Below, piece by piece: positions 22,676 to 34,884 of a stretch of 64,000 bases of DNA (position 1 is the first letter of the stretch; each line of letters opens with the position of its first letter). The translations under genes and the position numbers were made by a program. The notes under the pieces are model-generated. The model saw nothing but the letters and a program-made list of their open reading frames with translations. It was not told where the DNA came from and did not search any database. This stretch comes from Termitomyces sp. T153. Lineage: Eukaryota; Basidiomycota; Agaricomycetes; Agaricales; Lyophyllaceae. Location: assembly GCA_018296165.2 (NCBI GenBank), contig JACKQL020000102.1, forward strand, positions 103,498 to 167,497, read 5' to 3'.

Positions 22676-22680
22676 GGTGA

Positions 22681-23875
22681 GATCATTCTTGGGTACTTGT
22701 GGTACTTTTAAAATGTTTATCAAGGACTATGCTAAGATAGCAGCCCCATCATTGTTTGACTCAATGTAATTTCTGAATGGGGAGAAAAACAGCAAGCTGC
22801 TATGGCAAGGATGAAGAAGCTATTGGCTGAGAGTGCCCTTTTGAAACCCATAGATTATAAGTCAGAGGGAGCTGTGGTGTTGTCTGTTGACACATCTTGG
22901 AGGGCTGTGGGATTTGGAATTTTTCAAGAACAGCCTACCAATCCAAAACACTGCACTTGTGCCAAGTTAGGCTCAATCACCTTGAATAAGTGAAAAGCAA
23001 GGTTTTCACAATCAAAACAAGAGTTATATGGTTTGATGAGGGCATTGCAAGCTAACAAGTATTAGTTGATTGGTTGTAGGAAGTTGGTGGTGGAAACTGG
23101 TGCTAAATATTTGAAGGGGATGTTAAGTGACCCTGGAGTAGGAACCAATGCTACTATCAGAAGGTGGATAGGAGATGTGTTGCTCTATTATTTTATCTTA
23201 CAGCATGTTCCTGGAAAGACTTTTAGTATAGATGGTTTATCCAGAAGGGCAAAACAGCCAGGAGATGAAGAGTATCAATCAGTCAATCCAGAACTAGTGG
23301 ATTAACCAAATTCCATGAATTTTGAGTACTCTGATAGAGATAATGATGTTCTTAGATGGCAAGAGAAGGAGCCTTTAGAGCTACAGGAGTTTGAAAATGA
23401 GATTGACACTAGAGGGGAATACTTATGTGGAGTAGCTCAAGAAGTGGCAGATTTCAATCAGGAGCTACATTGGGTACATTTAAAGGAACAGACCTTTAGG
23501 AAGGCTGTAGTGAGAAAACTACAAGCTGGAAAATTGGATCCAGTAGCAGTCTTGTCCCTCACCATGCCTTTGTTGCCTGCAGATAGTGAAGGAGAAAGTA
23601 GAGAAGACAGACAAACTTATGTGGCACATTGGAAGGGAAGTGAGGGAGAAGACTGGGATAATTTGTTACTATTTGTTAAAACTTGGCTATGGAGTCTTGG
23701 GACTGAACCTGCCAACCTACTAGAGTGTGAGCCAGAAAAGTTCAAGAAGTTTGCCAGGCAATTCTTCTTAGAATCATAACACCATTGGACAGTGGTTGTT
23801 TGAAAATGTAATCTGTTGTTGGGGATGTATTGCCAAAGTTATCACAGACAATGCAGGACAATTGGAATGGGCAAG
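22681..23875 (+). pseudogene. Family 5 RNase H, connection and start of integrase core
   Basis: Coding resumes after copy A: the end of RT (FIKDYAKIAAPS), then RNase H (22830-23300) with VLSVDTSWRAVGFGIFQ, KLVVETGAKYLKGML and HVPGKTFSIDGLSRR. The VET-type acidic site is kept, but T-G-A-K stands where T-D-A-K is usual. A 154-codon connection domain (23315-23779) follows. From 23795 FENVICCWGCIAKVITDNAGQ gives part of the integrase core including one catalytic Asp (TDN). The integrase zinc domain and first Asp are missing, so there is a deletion near 23780. The DIRS-like element interrupts at about 23876. Confidence 0.75.
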
Positions 23876-25082
23876 ATAGTGAGGGGTTGCCCAGGGTTAA
23901 TTTGGGCAACAATTAGATCACCAACATTGTCTCCTCTTTGTACATTTCACCCTCATCACATTCCATTGTCCCATTGTTCTTCTGACTTTACTTATATCAC
24001 TGCAAGCCCAGTTGGGATGGCCTTGTCATCTCACACTGTGCTTGCAGATACATTGATATGATGTTGTCACACCAAAGGAACATAATAAAACACCAGAAGT
24101 CAAAATAAACATCTATTAAGGCTGAAAACTGTAAGCCTCCTGGTAAAACAAGTTCCAGCAACATTATCTCCTTAAAATACACTAGGAGAAATACAGAACA
24201 GGATAGGACAAGGACTATACTAGGCTATACACTCAATCATAGTCCAATCATGGTAATGGGAGGGGAAGCATGGGACTGGCAAAAGCACCTGAGTGGCATC
24301 AATTCTGGCAAGATCTAGATCTGATCTAAGAACAACCAGATGGGAATGATAAAGGGGGAATGAATGGGAAAGAATATGAATGGAATGAATGGAAGGGAAA
24401 GGAAGATGAATGGAAGAACCTGAATGGGAAAGAATATGAATGGAATGAATGGAAGGGAGAGGAAGATGAATGGAAGAACCTGAATGGGAAAGAATAGGAA
24501 TGGAATGAGAGAATATGAATGGGAGGGAAAAGATGAATGGAAGAAATACAAAGGAGGAAGAGCTAAATGGGGCAAATGGAAGCTCAGAATGCAAAAGAGG
24601 AATGATGGCATAAGGAACTAGCCTGTGGCACTGAAACAGGGATCCCAAAAGGGGGAATTAGAATGACAGTTATGAATAAGGGACTGAAAAGTGTGGGACC
24701 AAAAGTCATGTGCAGGGGGTTGTCTGTGCACTGTAGAAAGAGGTATAAATAGCCCAAGTAGAGTAGCAAATGGACAGGCAATTAATAGGCAAAGGCTTGG
24801 TAGTTCCCAGGGAGTGAATCAGTTAGGCTGGAGTTTATTGAAACCCCTCTACATTCAGAATAGAAATATTTTGGAAGTAAATAACCTCAACTTCAAACCT
24901 TTATCAAGACATCAGTGTGGAATTAGAGGGGACTTCCTAAGTCTTTGAGAAAGCCCCAGAACTATTAGTATTACTCTAATCAAGTACTACAACATATCAA
25001 ATCTCATATACTGACATTGTCTCACACTGTGCTCACAGTGCTTGTCATCTAGATTGTACTATATTATGTGTTTTCTTATCTA
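23876..25082 (+). repeat. DIRS-like repeat A1 (split by family 4 solo LTR)
   Basis: The stretches 23876-24061 and 24995-25082 (about 274 bases in all) match A2 at 35028-35170 and 35667-35790. Shared landmarks are GCAAxATAGTGxGGGG, TTTGGGCAACAATTAGAT, CCTCTTTGTACATTTCA, TATCAAATCTCATATAC and TGCTTGTCATCTAGATTG. A2 also shows the site before the family 4 LTR entered. Confidence 0.8.
24062..24994 (+). mobile_element. Solo LTR, family 4 (plus orientation)
   Basis: The 933 bases run from TGTTGTCACACC to TACTACAACA and are flanked by TATGA on the left and TATCA on the right, a 5-base duplication with one mismatch. A TATA box (GTATAAATAG) is near 24741. It aligns with the reverse complement of 7515-8411, including the GAATG pentamer-rich part at 24360-24540. 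There are no coding genes; the longer minus-strand frames are low-complexity. Confidence 0.85.
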
Positions 25083-25275
25083 TCTAGACCAATAGAAATT
25101 CTATTGCTACTATTGAGCCCAGTGCATGAGAAGGGTCTCCTGTACACTCCTCAGAGATTCAAGCAGAAGATTCATGTGCTCTTCAGCCAGCCCCACTCCC
25201 TTCATGGATATGCCTCTATCACCCTTTGATAACATCATCACAGTAAAAGAATTCTCCTAGCTTTGCAATGCAAAC

Positions 25276-26095
25276 ATGTCTTTAGCCCAGATGGTCCAGA
25301 GCCTGATCTCAAAGGTCAACTCCTTAGCAAGCACAGCTTCTCAGGCTCTAGGCCCCATGCCTGCACCTCTGGTACAGCAGAGCAGCACCTTTACTCCACC
25401 AATTCCTAGAGTGGGCATCCCTGGTATGTTCCAGTCTATCATTGCCCCTTTTTCCCTTTATACCTGTTTCTCTGATGTCAATGCAGCAGTCATCAGAGCT
25501 ATCATAACATATGAGTTTAAGGCACTGGACCTTCACAAGCTTAATTCTGCAAACAGAGACAAAGAGACTGCATACATTTTTAATGGGTCATCAAATCAGT
25601 TTGAGGTGAGCAACTGCATGGCATGGGAGTACAAGACACCATTCTTGGTGTTAATCCCACTCCAGGTGTACATCAACATTCTGTCTTTCCACCTAAAGGA
25701 CTCCATGGCAACAAGCTCTCTGGTTTGTTACACTGCTCACCTTTTCAAGCTGGTAGCAGAGTATGAATGGATGGCTATATACATGTACCATTCAGTCTTC
25801 TTCAACCACCACCATGCAGAGATGGCTGCAGGAGATTACTCTCAATGGGGTAAGCTCAACAATGACCTCATGTTAGAGCACATATATGGGCATTGCAAGG
25901 CCATGCCCATCAAGTAGTTGAAAGGCATGTCAGCTAGTTGTCCCATATCCAACCCAAACAAAGCCTGTTGAAAGTTCAACAACAGAAAATGCCTGATGAA
26001 CCTGTGCCCATGGCAACACCCCTACATCTGTGCTACATGTGGCAGGATGGACTATGAGAAGCATTACACAAGGATTAGGATAAACCCTGAGTGAG
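25276..26095 (+). pseudogene. DIRS-like ORF1 (Gag-like) with Cys/His motif
   Basis: The ATG at 25276 opens a 213-codon frame (MSLAQMVQSLISKVNSLA) with a Pro-rich N-terminus and a helical body (LHKLNSANRDKETAYIF, AEYEWMAIYMYHSVFF). After a TAG at 25915 coding continues to a cysteine/histidine cluster at about 25960-26060 (C near NNRKC, then LCPWQHPYICATCG), a zinc-binding signature near the end of DIRS ORF1 proteins. It probably packages RNA. The internal stops make it a pseudogene. Confidence 0.65.
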
Positions 26096-27756
26096 CTGCT
26101 CACTCAACAACATTGTGCCTTGCTTGGGTCATTGCCTGAGTAATCTTTCTTCATCTACTAGCTTCTCTTACTTGGACCCTCTCAATCCTTTGTCACCTCT
26201 CCCTCCTCCCCATTCTAACACTGACTCCTGCACTAGTGCCCCTCTTCTATGTACCTCTCACCTCCTGCTTGTCACCTCCTCTCTTAATGTAGATGCATGG
26301 GGTCACTACCTGCAGGAATACCCTGATTGTTTCTTTGTATCTAGTCTACTCCAAATGATATGTCATAGTGCTAATCTTGAATTTATGGGAGATTGCTCTC
26401 TGAGTCAGTCTTGTACCAACCTAAAAACAGCATTTGCCAACCCCACAGTCATAAAAACACTTTCTAATGGCATTGCCACCCAAGTTGCTCATGGATGTAC
26501 ACTGGGTCCATTTGACTCACTCCCTTTTGACAACTTCCAAGCCTCTCCAATTGGGGCCATTCATTGCAAACACTCCACCAAAATTCACTGCATTCATCAT
26601 CTTTACTGGCCTAAATGAGGCTCCATAAACAATGGAATTGCTGATGAAGAAGCTACAATCATGTATGACATGGTCAACTGGGCCATCAACAATCTGGTTG
26701 CATTGCAGCTGGGTTCTCTGATGCTGAAACTGAACTTAGAATCTGCCTTCTGTCATATCCCAGTCCAATCTGAGGATTGGCCACTCCTCAGTTTTGAATG
26801 GCTAGGGAAGCTGTACTTCAACATTGTTCCTGCATTTGGCTGCAGATCTGTTCCATACATCTTTAACCTTTTTGCCAAAGCTTTGCACTGGAAGATCCAG
26901 TGCAACATTCCCATGTGGATTTGCCACTACCTTGACAATTTCTTAGTGATCTTCTCCCCAGGTACTTGCCCCTCCCTTGCACAAAAGTTCCTTGACTAGG
27001 CCCTCAATCTTGGAAAGCACTTGGGGCTGACATTCCAGCCATCCAAAATCCTTGGGCCCAGCACTTGCATTGCATTCTTGGGTCTGGACATTGATTCTGT
27101 TGCCATAGAGGTTTGGCTTCCTGTAGACAAGCTTGCCTATCCAAGGGATCTTACCTTGTCATGGGCACTTTGGCAGCACTGCACACTCTGGGATCTGAGT
27201 GAGCTTATAGGATTTCTCCAGTTCACTTCACAGGTCATTCCCACATTCTGAGCATTTATATGGAGGTTATATGATTTTGCAGCAACATTTCCTTCTCAAC
27301 CATTTGCTCCATGCCACATTCCTAAGTCCACTCACCAAGACATTGCTTGATGGAACACAGTTGCCCCAGGATGGAATGGAGTCTAGTGCATTTCCCATCA
27401 TTGCCCAAGGATTGACATCTCACAGACACTAGTGGAGCAAAGGGCATTGGTGGAAACTTTGGCACTGAGTAGTTCTCAGCCCAATGCCCTCAGAGATTGT
27501 GGAGCAAGCACATCCAGATAAAGGAAATCCTGGCAGTAGTCCATGCCATTTTATGTTGGGGTCTATTTCTTCATGGCCATCATGTTGTATTCCACATTGA
27601 CAATGAGGCTATCTTCAATGCCATCCACAATCTCTCATTTTTGTCCATCTCTGCAATGAAACTTGTATAAAAAATGATAGCTCTAGCCTGCTGCTCAGAC
27701 TTCTCATTTTCCTCTGAGTGGCTCCCCTCTGCAGATAATTTGATTGCTGATGCTGC
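26091..27756 (+). pseudogene. DIRS-like reverse transcriptase and RNase H
   Basis: Recognisable blocks are VDAWGHYLQEYPD (26289), NLESAFCHIPV (about 26725-26760, where an Asp is expected near Leu-Glu), VPAFGCRSVPYIFN, and the catalytic box CHYLDNFLVIF at about 26920-26950, with D-N in place of D-D. FLGLDIDS follows at 27075. RNase H spans about 27380-27756 (EILAVVHAILCWG, VVFHIDNEAIF) and ends in the ADNLIADA stretch. There Gypsy copy B cuts the codon run; it resumes at 33838 with A-S-C-F. Several stops are present. The Arg to Cys and Asp to Asn changes fit CpG decay. Confidence 0.75.
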
Positions 27757-28149
27757 TGGAAAGGCAATCTCCAGGAATGGCAGCTCAGAGTCATATAGCT
27801 AGCAGAGGGAAATCCAAAGATATTAGCAAGTAGACAACAATACAACAGTAAATAATCACCTAGCAGAGGGGAATCCAAAGAGAACAAGTCTAAGGATCTC
27901 CACTGCTCAGTGCAGTGCATTAGCAGAAGATGGAGGCATGGGAACTGTTATATAGAAGGTTGGAGCTAGTCCTAACTCTAGAAAAGTGATTGATGAGGTA
28001 ATATGGAAAGTTCTGCAGATCTCCAGAGATCTCCAGGGGTCTGGAATGAGCTCCAAAGACATCAAGTGAGCTGTGGAAGGGCTGAAACAAGCCACAGAGG
28101 TCAGAAATGGAAGTCTCCTAACATTACCCCCTCCTCTAGCATGTGGCAT

Positions 28150-31100
28150 CTTGACATGCAGGGTAGAAAAATTTCTGGATTGCTTGGTCCACTGGAGAGA
28201 TGAGATAAATTCCTCAGATAGTGTGCAGTGCATTTGGGTGCTTCTGATGGAACTACCTGATGAGCCCCAGGGCATGCATGTTCTCCCACAGTTCCCAGGA
28301 GATGTCCTCAATTCCATAACCTTTCCACTTCACCTTGTATTGTAGTTGTTGCTGGAATAAATGGCTATCTAGGATCTCCTCTACCTCATACTTCTTGCTA
28401 TCATTAACTGCCACTAGGGGTGGTGGCAGTGGTGGGCATTGCCCTGGAATAGGATCCTTTGACACTGGAGTTAGTTTGACCACATTAAATACTGAATGGA
28501 GCTGGTGCATCCCTATGGGGAGCCAGAGTTGATGGGCTAGGGGCCCTATCTGCTGTTGCACCATGAAAAGTCCCAATTGATGGTGCAAAAGCTTTTTTGA
28601 TGGCTGGGTAGTTGTAATATCAGAGGTGTCTATGTAGACTCAATCTCTAGGCTGGTATTTAGGTGCCAGGACTTTCCACAGTCATAGTATTGTGCCATGT
28701 CATCTTTTGTCTTTGCCAGAGCCACTTGGGTTTCTTCTTGTGATTTCTTCATCCAGTCCACAAACTTATTCACTGCCTAATCCTCTAAAGGCCAAGTGTG
28801 GGGCTCAAAACCCATATGTGGGTAATGTCTGGTGTCCAGAAAAAAGGGTGAGACTTGGGTGGCTGTGTGGACATGGTTGTTATACTGGAATTTGGTGTTG
28901 GAGAGGAGTTTGTCCCAGTCATTCTAGCACTTGTTGTAGAAGAGGTGGAGGCACTGTTCCAACTCCTGGTTCATGCATTCAGTCTGGCTGTTGGACTGCA
29001 GGTGGTAGGTGGTGGAGGTGTGGAGCTTCATGCCAAGTAGTTGGTAGAGTTCCCTAGTGAAGTCCACTACAAATTGTGGTCCTCAATTGGATACATAGGC
29101 ATTGGAGAGGCTGTGGAGCTTCCAAACATTCCTTTAGTACAGGTTTGTGGCAGTCATGGCAGAGCAGATGGTGTGAGTTGGAATGAAGTGTGCTTGTTTG
29201 CCATACAGGTCCACCACTACCATGATAGTGTTGTAACTATGGGTATTAGGGAGCTCTACAATGAAATCCACCAAGACAATGCTCCATCACTCTATGGGGA
29301 TGGGTAGGGGATGCAGCTGTCCAGAGGAGAGATGGTGTTGGGGCTTGGTCCAGAGGCAGAGGTTGCATGTACTAGTGTAGGACCCAATATATTGAGACAT
29401 CTGGGGCCACCAGTAGTTCTAGAATACTAGCTCCAGCATCTTCCATTGCCTGGGGTGTTCAGCAATCTGGGAGTCATGGTGTTGCTCTACAATCCTCTGA
29501 TGGAGCTCTGGAACATTGGGCACATAGATGCAGTCCTGAAAAGTCAGGATCCCATCCTGAAGAGCCCATTCATTCATGCAGACTGACTTGGCACCAGTGG
29601 TGCATCCTAATTTCAGTGCCTGGGCTGCCTGAGTAATGAGTTCCTCCTACTGACTGTCCCAGCTACCCTGCTGGATGTCCTGGAGTATGTCTGCCTTCAC
29701 CCCCCCAACAGCTAGACCTTCCATGGCTTGGACTGCAAACAATTCAGGCTGGAGGAGCGCAATGGTGCTATTGTCCTCCCTTCCAGTGCTATGGTCTGCT
29801 CTCTAGGACAGGGCATCTGGTTTTCCCATATTCTGGCCTAGCTTATAGTGCAGTGAGAAGTCAACATTGGCTAGATAGAGGGACCATTGGGCTTGTTGGT
29901 GGTTGAGTTTCTTGGCAATCCAAAAGTACTCAAGATTCTTATGATTCATCCAGACCTTAAACTTGTGCCACATACCTTCCAGGCCATTCCTTCAATGACT
30001 GGATGATGGCCAGCATCTCCTTGTCATGGATCTTGTAGTTATGCTCTACTGCATTCAGGCTCTTGGAGTAGAAGGCCACTGAATGCCACTTCCTATCTTT
30101 CTGAAACTGCTGTAAGAGAACTGCTCTAGTGGCAAAGTCAGAGCTGTTAGCTTCTATCTGGAAGGGAAAGTTATTGTCTGGGAAGAGGAGGATGGGTCTG
30201 GAGGTAACTGCTTGCTTGAGAGCATTGAAAGCTGTCTGCTCTGGAGGCCCCCAGCTTCATGTGACATCCTTTTCAGTGAGGTCAAATAGCAGACATGCAT
30301 GATGTGAGAAGTCCTGGATGAACCTCCAGTACAAGTTTGCAAAACCTGGGAAGGCCTGCACCTCCTTCTTGTTCTTGGGCTCTGGCCACTCTGCAACACC
30401 TGCTACCTTTACTGGGTCCATCTCTGTGGCTCCATATGAGATAATCAGGCTGAGATACTCAATCTGAGTCTGCTCAAACTTGCACTTCTCTGGTTTGAGG
30501 TAGAGCTCGTGTTGGCAGAGGCATTCCAAGACAAGGTGCATGATCTGGCAGTGCTTCTCCAGCATTTTGGTGTAGATGAGGATGTCATCAAGGTATATGC
30601 ACACTATGCCTTTGGTAATGAGATTTTAGAAGATGTTGTTATCATCATCTGGAAGGTGGCTGGGCTATTAGTGAGTCCAAAGAACATAATGAGAGGTTCA
30701 AACAATCCCCAGTTGGTCTGGAAGGTGGACTTCCACTTGTCTCTCTCCTAGATGTGCATGTTATTGTAGTCCTACTGGACATTCAGTTTGGTGAAGTACT
30801 GTGCACATCAGAGGTTGTTAATAGCTTGGAGATGAGGAAGAGGGGATAGCACTTCTTCATAGTCATGGTATTGAGAACTTGGTAGTCCTGAACCAGTCAG
30901 AGCAAGCCATCCTTCTTTTTGATGAAGAAGACCAGAGAAGCCATTGGGGATTTGGAGGGGCAGATCTGACTGGAGTCCAGGTTTTCTTGCAGGAAGGTAT
31001 TGAGTTTGTCCTGCTCCTTGAGTGCTAGCAGCTAGACCTTATAGCTAGAGGGCTTAGAGTTTGGCATCAATTCAATGGCATGGTTCCACTGTTTGTGCTC

Positions 31101-31986
31101 TAGGAGCAAGTCAAATGAGGCATTAAAGAACACATTCTTGAATGCATGAAGATATAGAGGCACAATATCCTGGAATGTCTGGGGCATAGAATTGGCAACA
31201 AACACCTGGGCCAGCTACTGGGATGTGGTCTGGCTAGCCCAGATCTCTGCAATGGAAGGCAGCAAATGTAAGGTGGTGGTGTAAATCTGGTCCCCAACCT
31301 CTACTGCTTCATATAGGAGCTCCAGGTCATGTGCACCTCCAACCTCATCTGAATTCCTTCTCCAAAGCTCTGCTGCTACTTTGGTTGTCTTCATAGAGGG
31401 CCTCTTTAGGGGAGAATGCCAGGGGCAGGGTATCCAAAAGGTCTAGGTCAGCAAAGGGGAGAGGGCCAGCACAGCATGTGCAGATGGCCACATGCTTTGA
31501 AACTCAAGCCCAGAATTCTTTCTTGACCTCTATGGCATAGGTGGAGCAACTCTGAGGGCACTGGCCTATTGTTACCTTGCCCCTGGCCCAATCTACTTTG
31601 GGGTTGTGCTCCTTGAGCCATGTGAAACTGAGGATCATGTCCTGCTTGCCTAGATTGGTGACAGCAAAGACTGCACACTCAATGTGATTCTGGTAGTGGA
31701 GGACAAGGTTGACCATGAAGCTGATGGTACCTGCTTCATTGGGCATTCTGTCAATGTTGAATACTGGAATGGGCTTGAGAAGTGGCTGCATGGTCAGGCT
31801 GTGGCATTTGATGAACTCTGTGTCTAAGAACAGTTCTGTTGCTCTGCTGTCTAGGAGAGTGGTGACTCTGCAAGTTTGCTGAGTGTCCATGGCCTCAATC
31901 TTCACATTGAAGTACAGTGAATTTACAGAGGGCTTGAGGCCATTATATACTGCTGGGGCATTCAGCACTCCCAGGCAGAGCAGCAC
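28150..31986 (-). pseudogene. Copy B pol: protease to chromodomain
   Basis: The protease is at about 31986-31504, with LLDSRATELFLD (the D-S is kept and G is replaced by R). RT spans about 31300-30150 and keeps the full YLDD box (CIYLDDILIYTK at 30600-30570), the only family 2 copy in the window to do so. RNase H and the HHCC and DDE integrase parts are spread over 30150-28650 in broken frames. The chromodomain is at about 28420-28210 (GIEDISWELWENMHALGL). The gene decays like copy A, through scattered stops. Confidence 0.8.
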
Positions 31987-32189
31987 TGGTGGGTCCTAGC
32001 TAGCATTGAGGAGCTTGGCTTGGATTCTAAAGTTAGTGTTTGTACATCTGGAGGGGGCAACTGAGGCTCTTCTGTCTTAGAATGATGGGCATCAGGAATG
32101 ACAATTTCATTTGCTAATGACAAATATGAGAATCTGTTAGTACTTGGCAACAGAGGTGTACACCTCATCTGTCACTTGACTAAAAATCC

Positions 32190-33401
32190 TCCTCCAGCTC
32201 TGGGGGTGATGCATAGGCATTGATTTTCTTTGGGTTTGACTCCAGTGCCAGCTTGTTAGGCAACAGAGCTTCAGTGGTGTCCTTCACAGCCAACAGTTGC
32301 ATGAGAAGTTTCTCCTGCTCCACCATAGAGTAGTAGCATACCTCCAGCTTCAATAGGCAGTGTTGGGCAAAGTGCCCAGGTTTCTTGCATTTCCAGCACA
32401 GTAACAGTGCAGTGCAGAGCTGTCAGGCAGTATCCACATCCATGGGAATGCCTAGTGGCAAGGAGCACAGCATGGGAATGGCTGGAGCAGGTGTGGGCAT
32501 TGGGAGAGCAGGTGTGGGGTACCAGAGGCTGGCAACTGGAGCAGAGTGCTGTGTGAGGTGCACACAGTAGAGCTCCTGATAAATCTCCATGAGCTGCTAC
32601 TGATCTCTAGCTACCTTGTACCAGGGAGTGATCCTTTTGTCTTCTGGGTGGCTCTTCACAAGGTTGTCAATGCATTCTATCAATGTGGGGTGTAGGCATC
32701 CTGGAATGTGAGGCACAGTTGAAGGCTGTCAGGGTAGGTGGCTTGCTCAACCAATGTCTGGAACAAGTCAATGTACTTGCCCAGCATCTGCTCTTCTTGC
32801 TCATGCCACTTGCAGTCATGTAGTGCTAAGACAGCAGTTTTGGCAGGGTTAAGTGAGAAAAACTTTGTGTGAAAGTCCTTTTCAAAGGCTGCCCAGTCTA
32901 CAAGAGTTTCAATGCCTTTAGAGTGCCAGAAAACCTGCAGTGCATAGGTGGAGGAATGTCTAGTCTTCATATACAACAGTACCCAAGCTATCTTCAGCAC
33001 ATTGGAGTCAAAGGCATCTCTGCTGAGGTGGATGTAGGTGAGGCAGGACTGGAGGAAGCACTTTCCATCAGAGCAAGCACTATTATACATGTCTGGGAGT
33101 GCTGGATGTGGAATCTGTAGCTATAGAGTTACTGGAGCTGCAGGAGCAATTACAGGGACAGCCAGAGTTGGTTCCACTATCAGAAGAGGCACAGAAATAG
33201 GGGGTAGGTGCTTGAGCAATACTTGGAGCAATTGGAAGATCTGATTTGTGGTTTGATAGAGGGTCAAGAGTTCAGTTGTGTGGTGGGTGAGAGATGATTG
33301 TGTCAGTTGCACCTGGTTTTTTAGGTGTAGCAGGCAAGTCCAGGCTTTGTCCTGTGGGACTAGAGCCTCCAGGGGGTGTCTGGGTTGGCAAGCTGAGACA
33401 T
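32190..33401 (-). pseudogene. Copy B gag with intact zinc knuckle
   Basis: The ATG (33401-33399) begins MSQLANPDTPLEALVPQDKA. A 160-codon frame with a Gln/His/Leu-rich helical start follows, then the capsid-like part (32680-33090; AWVLLYMKTRHSSTYALQVF, LQLCLTFQDAYTP). The zinc knuckle at 32357-32398 reads CWKCKKPGHFAQHC with all ligands present and no stop. It is the best preserved family 2 knuckle here. Confidence 0.75.
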
Positions 33402-33837
33402 AGAACTCTGCAGGGCTTGATCCTGGTAGGGAAGCAACAAATAGGGGCTCAGAGATCTGTTGCAGGCTATGAGGACCTTCCAGATCAGTTTCAAGAGACT
33501 TGTTCTGCTGTAAGGGCAACCTCTGGGAGTGGCAGCTCAGAGTCACACAGCTAGCAGAGGAATTCAAAGTATAGTAGACAATGATACAACAGTAACTAAT
33601 CACCTAGCAAAGGGGAATCCAAAGAGAACAAGTTTAAGGATTTGTGCAGTGCATCAGCAGGCAGTGGAGGCATGGGAACAGCTATACAGAAGGTTGGAGC
33701 TAGCCCTAACCCTAGAGAAGTGTTTGATGAGGTAATACAGAAAGTCCTATAGGTCTCTAGAGATATCCAGGAGTCTGGAATGAGCTCTGGAAGTGCTGAA
33801 GCAAGCTGCAGAAGTTGGAAATAGAAGTCTCCTGACA

Positions 33838-34884
33838 GCTGCTTCTTGTTTCTCTTTTGATCATATGTTTCAAATTGCTCCTTGGTTGAACCAGAAGCCC
33901 ATCTTGAAGTGTCTCCAGCTTGGTGGTACAGTCAGCATTGCCAGCACTCCAAAGCCATCATATTCTACCTTTGGCATGGGCTCACAGCCAGCACCTGCAA
34001 AACTTACTTTACTGGTCAGCACTAGTTCATTCTGCATGTCCAACTCAATTGCCTATATAACCCCAACAGATCAATCTTTCCAGCTTCCAAAGCAGCAGTC
34101 CTCTCTTGGGTTGCCCACTTGGGAGGTCATATCCAGCCCAAAACTATTAAGGCTTACTTGTCAGCCATCAGGTCTCTTCACATCAATGAGGGCCTTACCT
34201 TCTCTGCTCTTGAAGCTCCTCTTGTCCAATGCCTCATCAGAGGCATCAAACACTATTACAATGAGCATGATTGAAAGCCCATGCAGCCTATTACCCTGCC
34301 TAGCCTCACAGCTATGTTGGCCCAGCTTAGCCCCAGGACAAACTCTGGCAACATGGCTGTCTATGCAGCCTGCTGCCTTGCCTACTTGGTCCTCCTTCAT
34401 AGTGGAGAGTTCACAGTTGGGAAAAGTGGAAAGTACTCACCCTCTCTTAACTTTTCTTACAGCTCCATCATATTCTGACCTAGCTTCAACCACCCTATCC
34501 ACATCTGCCTCATTCTACCAGCCTCAAAAACAGATCCATTTTGCAAGGGCATCACCATCACTGTAGCTGCTGCCCCAGGACAGCCCACCTGTTTAGTTGC
34601 AGCCCTTAAATCCCTCTTTACAGAACTCCCTTGACACCCCCCAAACCAAACAAACCCAAAACCAACCACAAAACCCCCCACAAAACCAACACACACCCCC
34701 CCACCCAGGATACTTGAACTACAAGATACAGCTACTTGACAGATGGTGCAGCAACTCATACAAGCTTTACATTGAGAATGATCCCAACCAAATTCTCCAC
34801 CTTTCCTCTTTTCTTCACATGGCCTTCATTAACCTTGCCCCTTTTGAACCTCCAATTCTATTGAACTTCACTGCATTGGCTTGA
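33838..34884 (+). pseudogene. DIRS-like tyrosine recombinase (with end of RNase H)
   Basis: After the RNase H tail (SCFSFDHMFQIAPWL), a recombinase is readable at about 34030-34884 in two frames: KAYLSAIRSLHINEGLTFSA, QCLIRGIKHYYNEHD, LAYLVLLHSGEF, LPASKTDPFCKGITI, then LLDRWCSNSYKLYIEND. The last carries the presumed catalytic Tyr. LLHSGEF has His where the first catalytic Arg (LLRSGEF in this family) is expected. The H-x-x-R box expected between them is absent; a 74-base A/C-only tract lies there instead. The enzyme would join the circular cDNA to the target in place of an integrase. Confidence 0.75.
34634..34707 (+). repeat. 74-bp tract of A and C only
   Basis: From 34634 to 34707 there is no G or T. 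The other strand is G/T only, with several runs of three or more G and T4 spacers. It interrupts the recombinase gene between LFTELP and LNYKIQLL, where the H-x-x-R catalytic box belongs. Confidence 0.85.

Larger units (their letters stand above)
27757..33837 (-). mobile_element. Chromodomain Ty3/Gypsy retrotransposon, family 2 copy B, complete with TSD GCTGC
   Basis: On the minus strand, the 5' LTR is 33509-33837 and the 3' LTR 27757-28123. The flanking GCTGC is present at 27752-27756 and 33838-33842. The target is the end of the DIRS-like RNase H, and removing the element and one GCTGC restores that frame (ADAASCFSF). A polypurine tract (rc of TTACCCCCTCCTCTAGC) abuts the 3' LTR at 28124. 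The primer site rc AGACTTGTTCT lies at 33498-33506 next to the 5' LTR; the matching LTR site has one change. Confidence 0.93.

Noticed and set aside
34634..34707. Telomere or subtelomere remnant
   Set aside because: The A/C tract is irregular, has no fixed TTAGGG-like unit and lies within a recombinase gene; noted only as an oddity.
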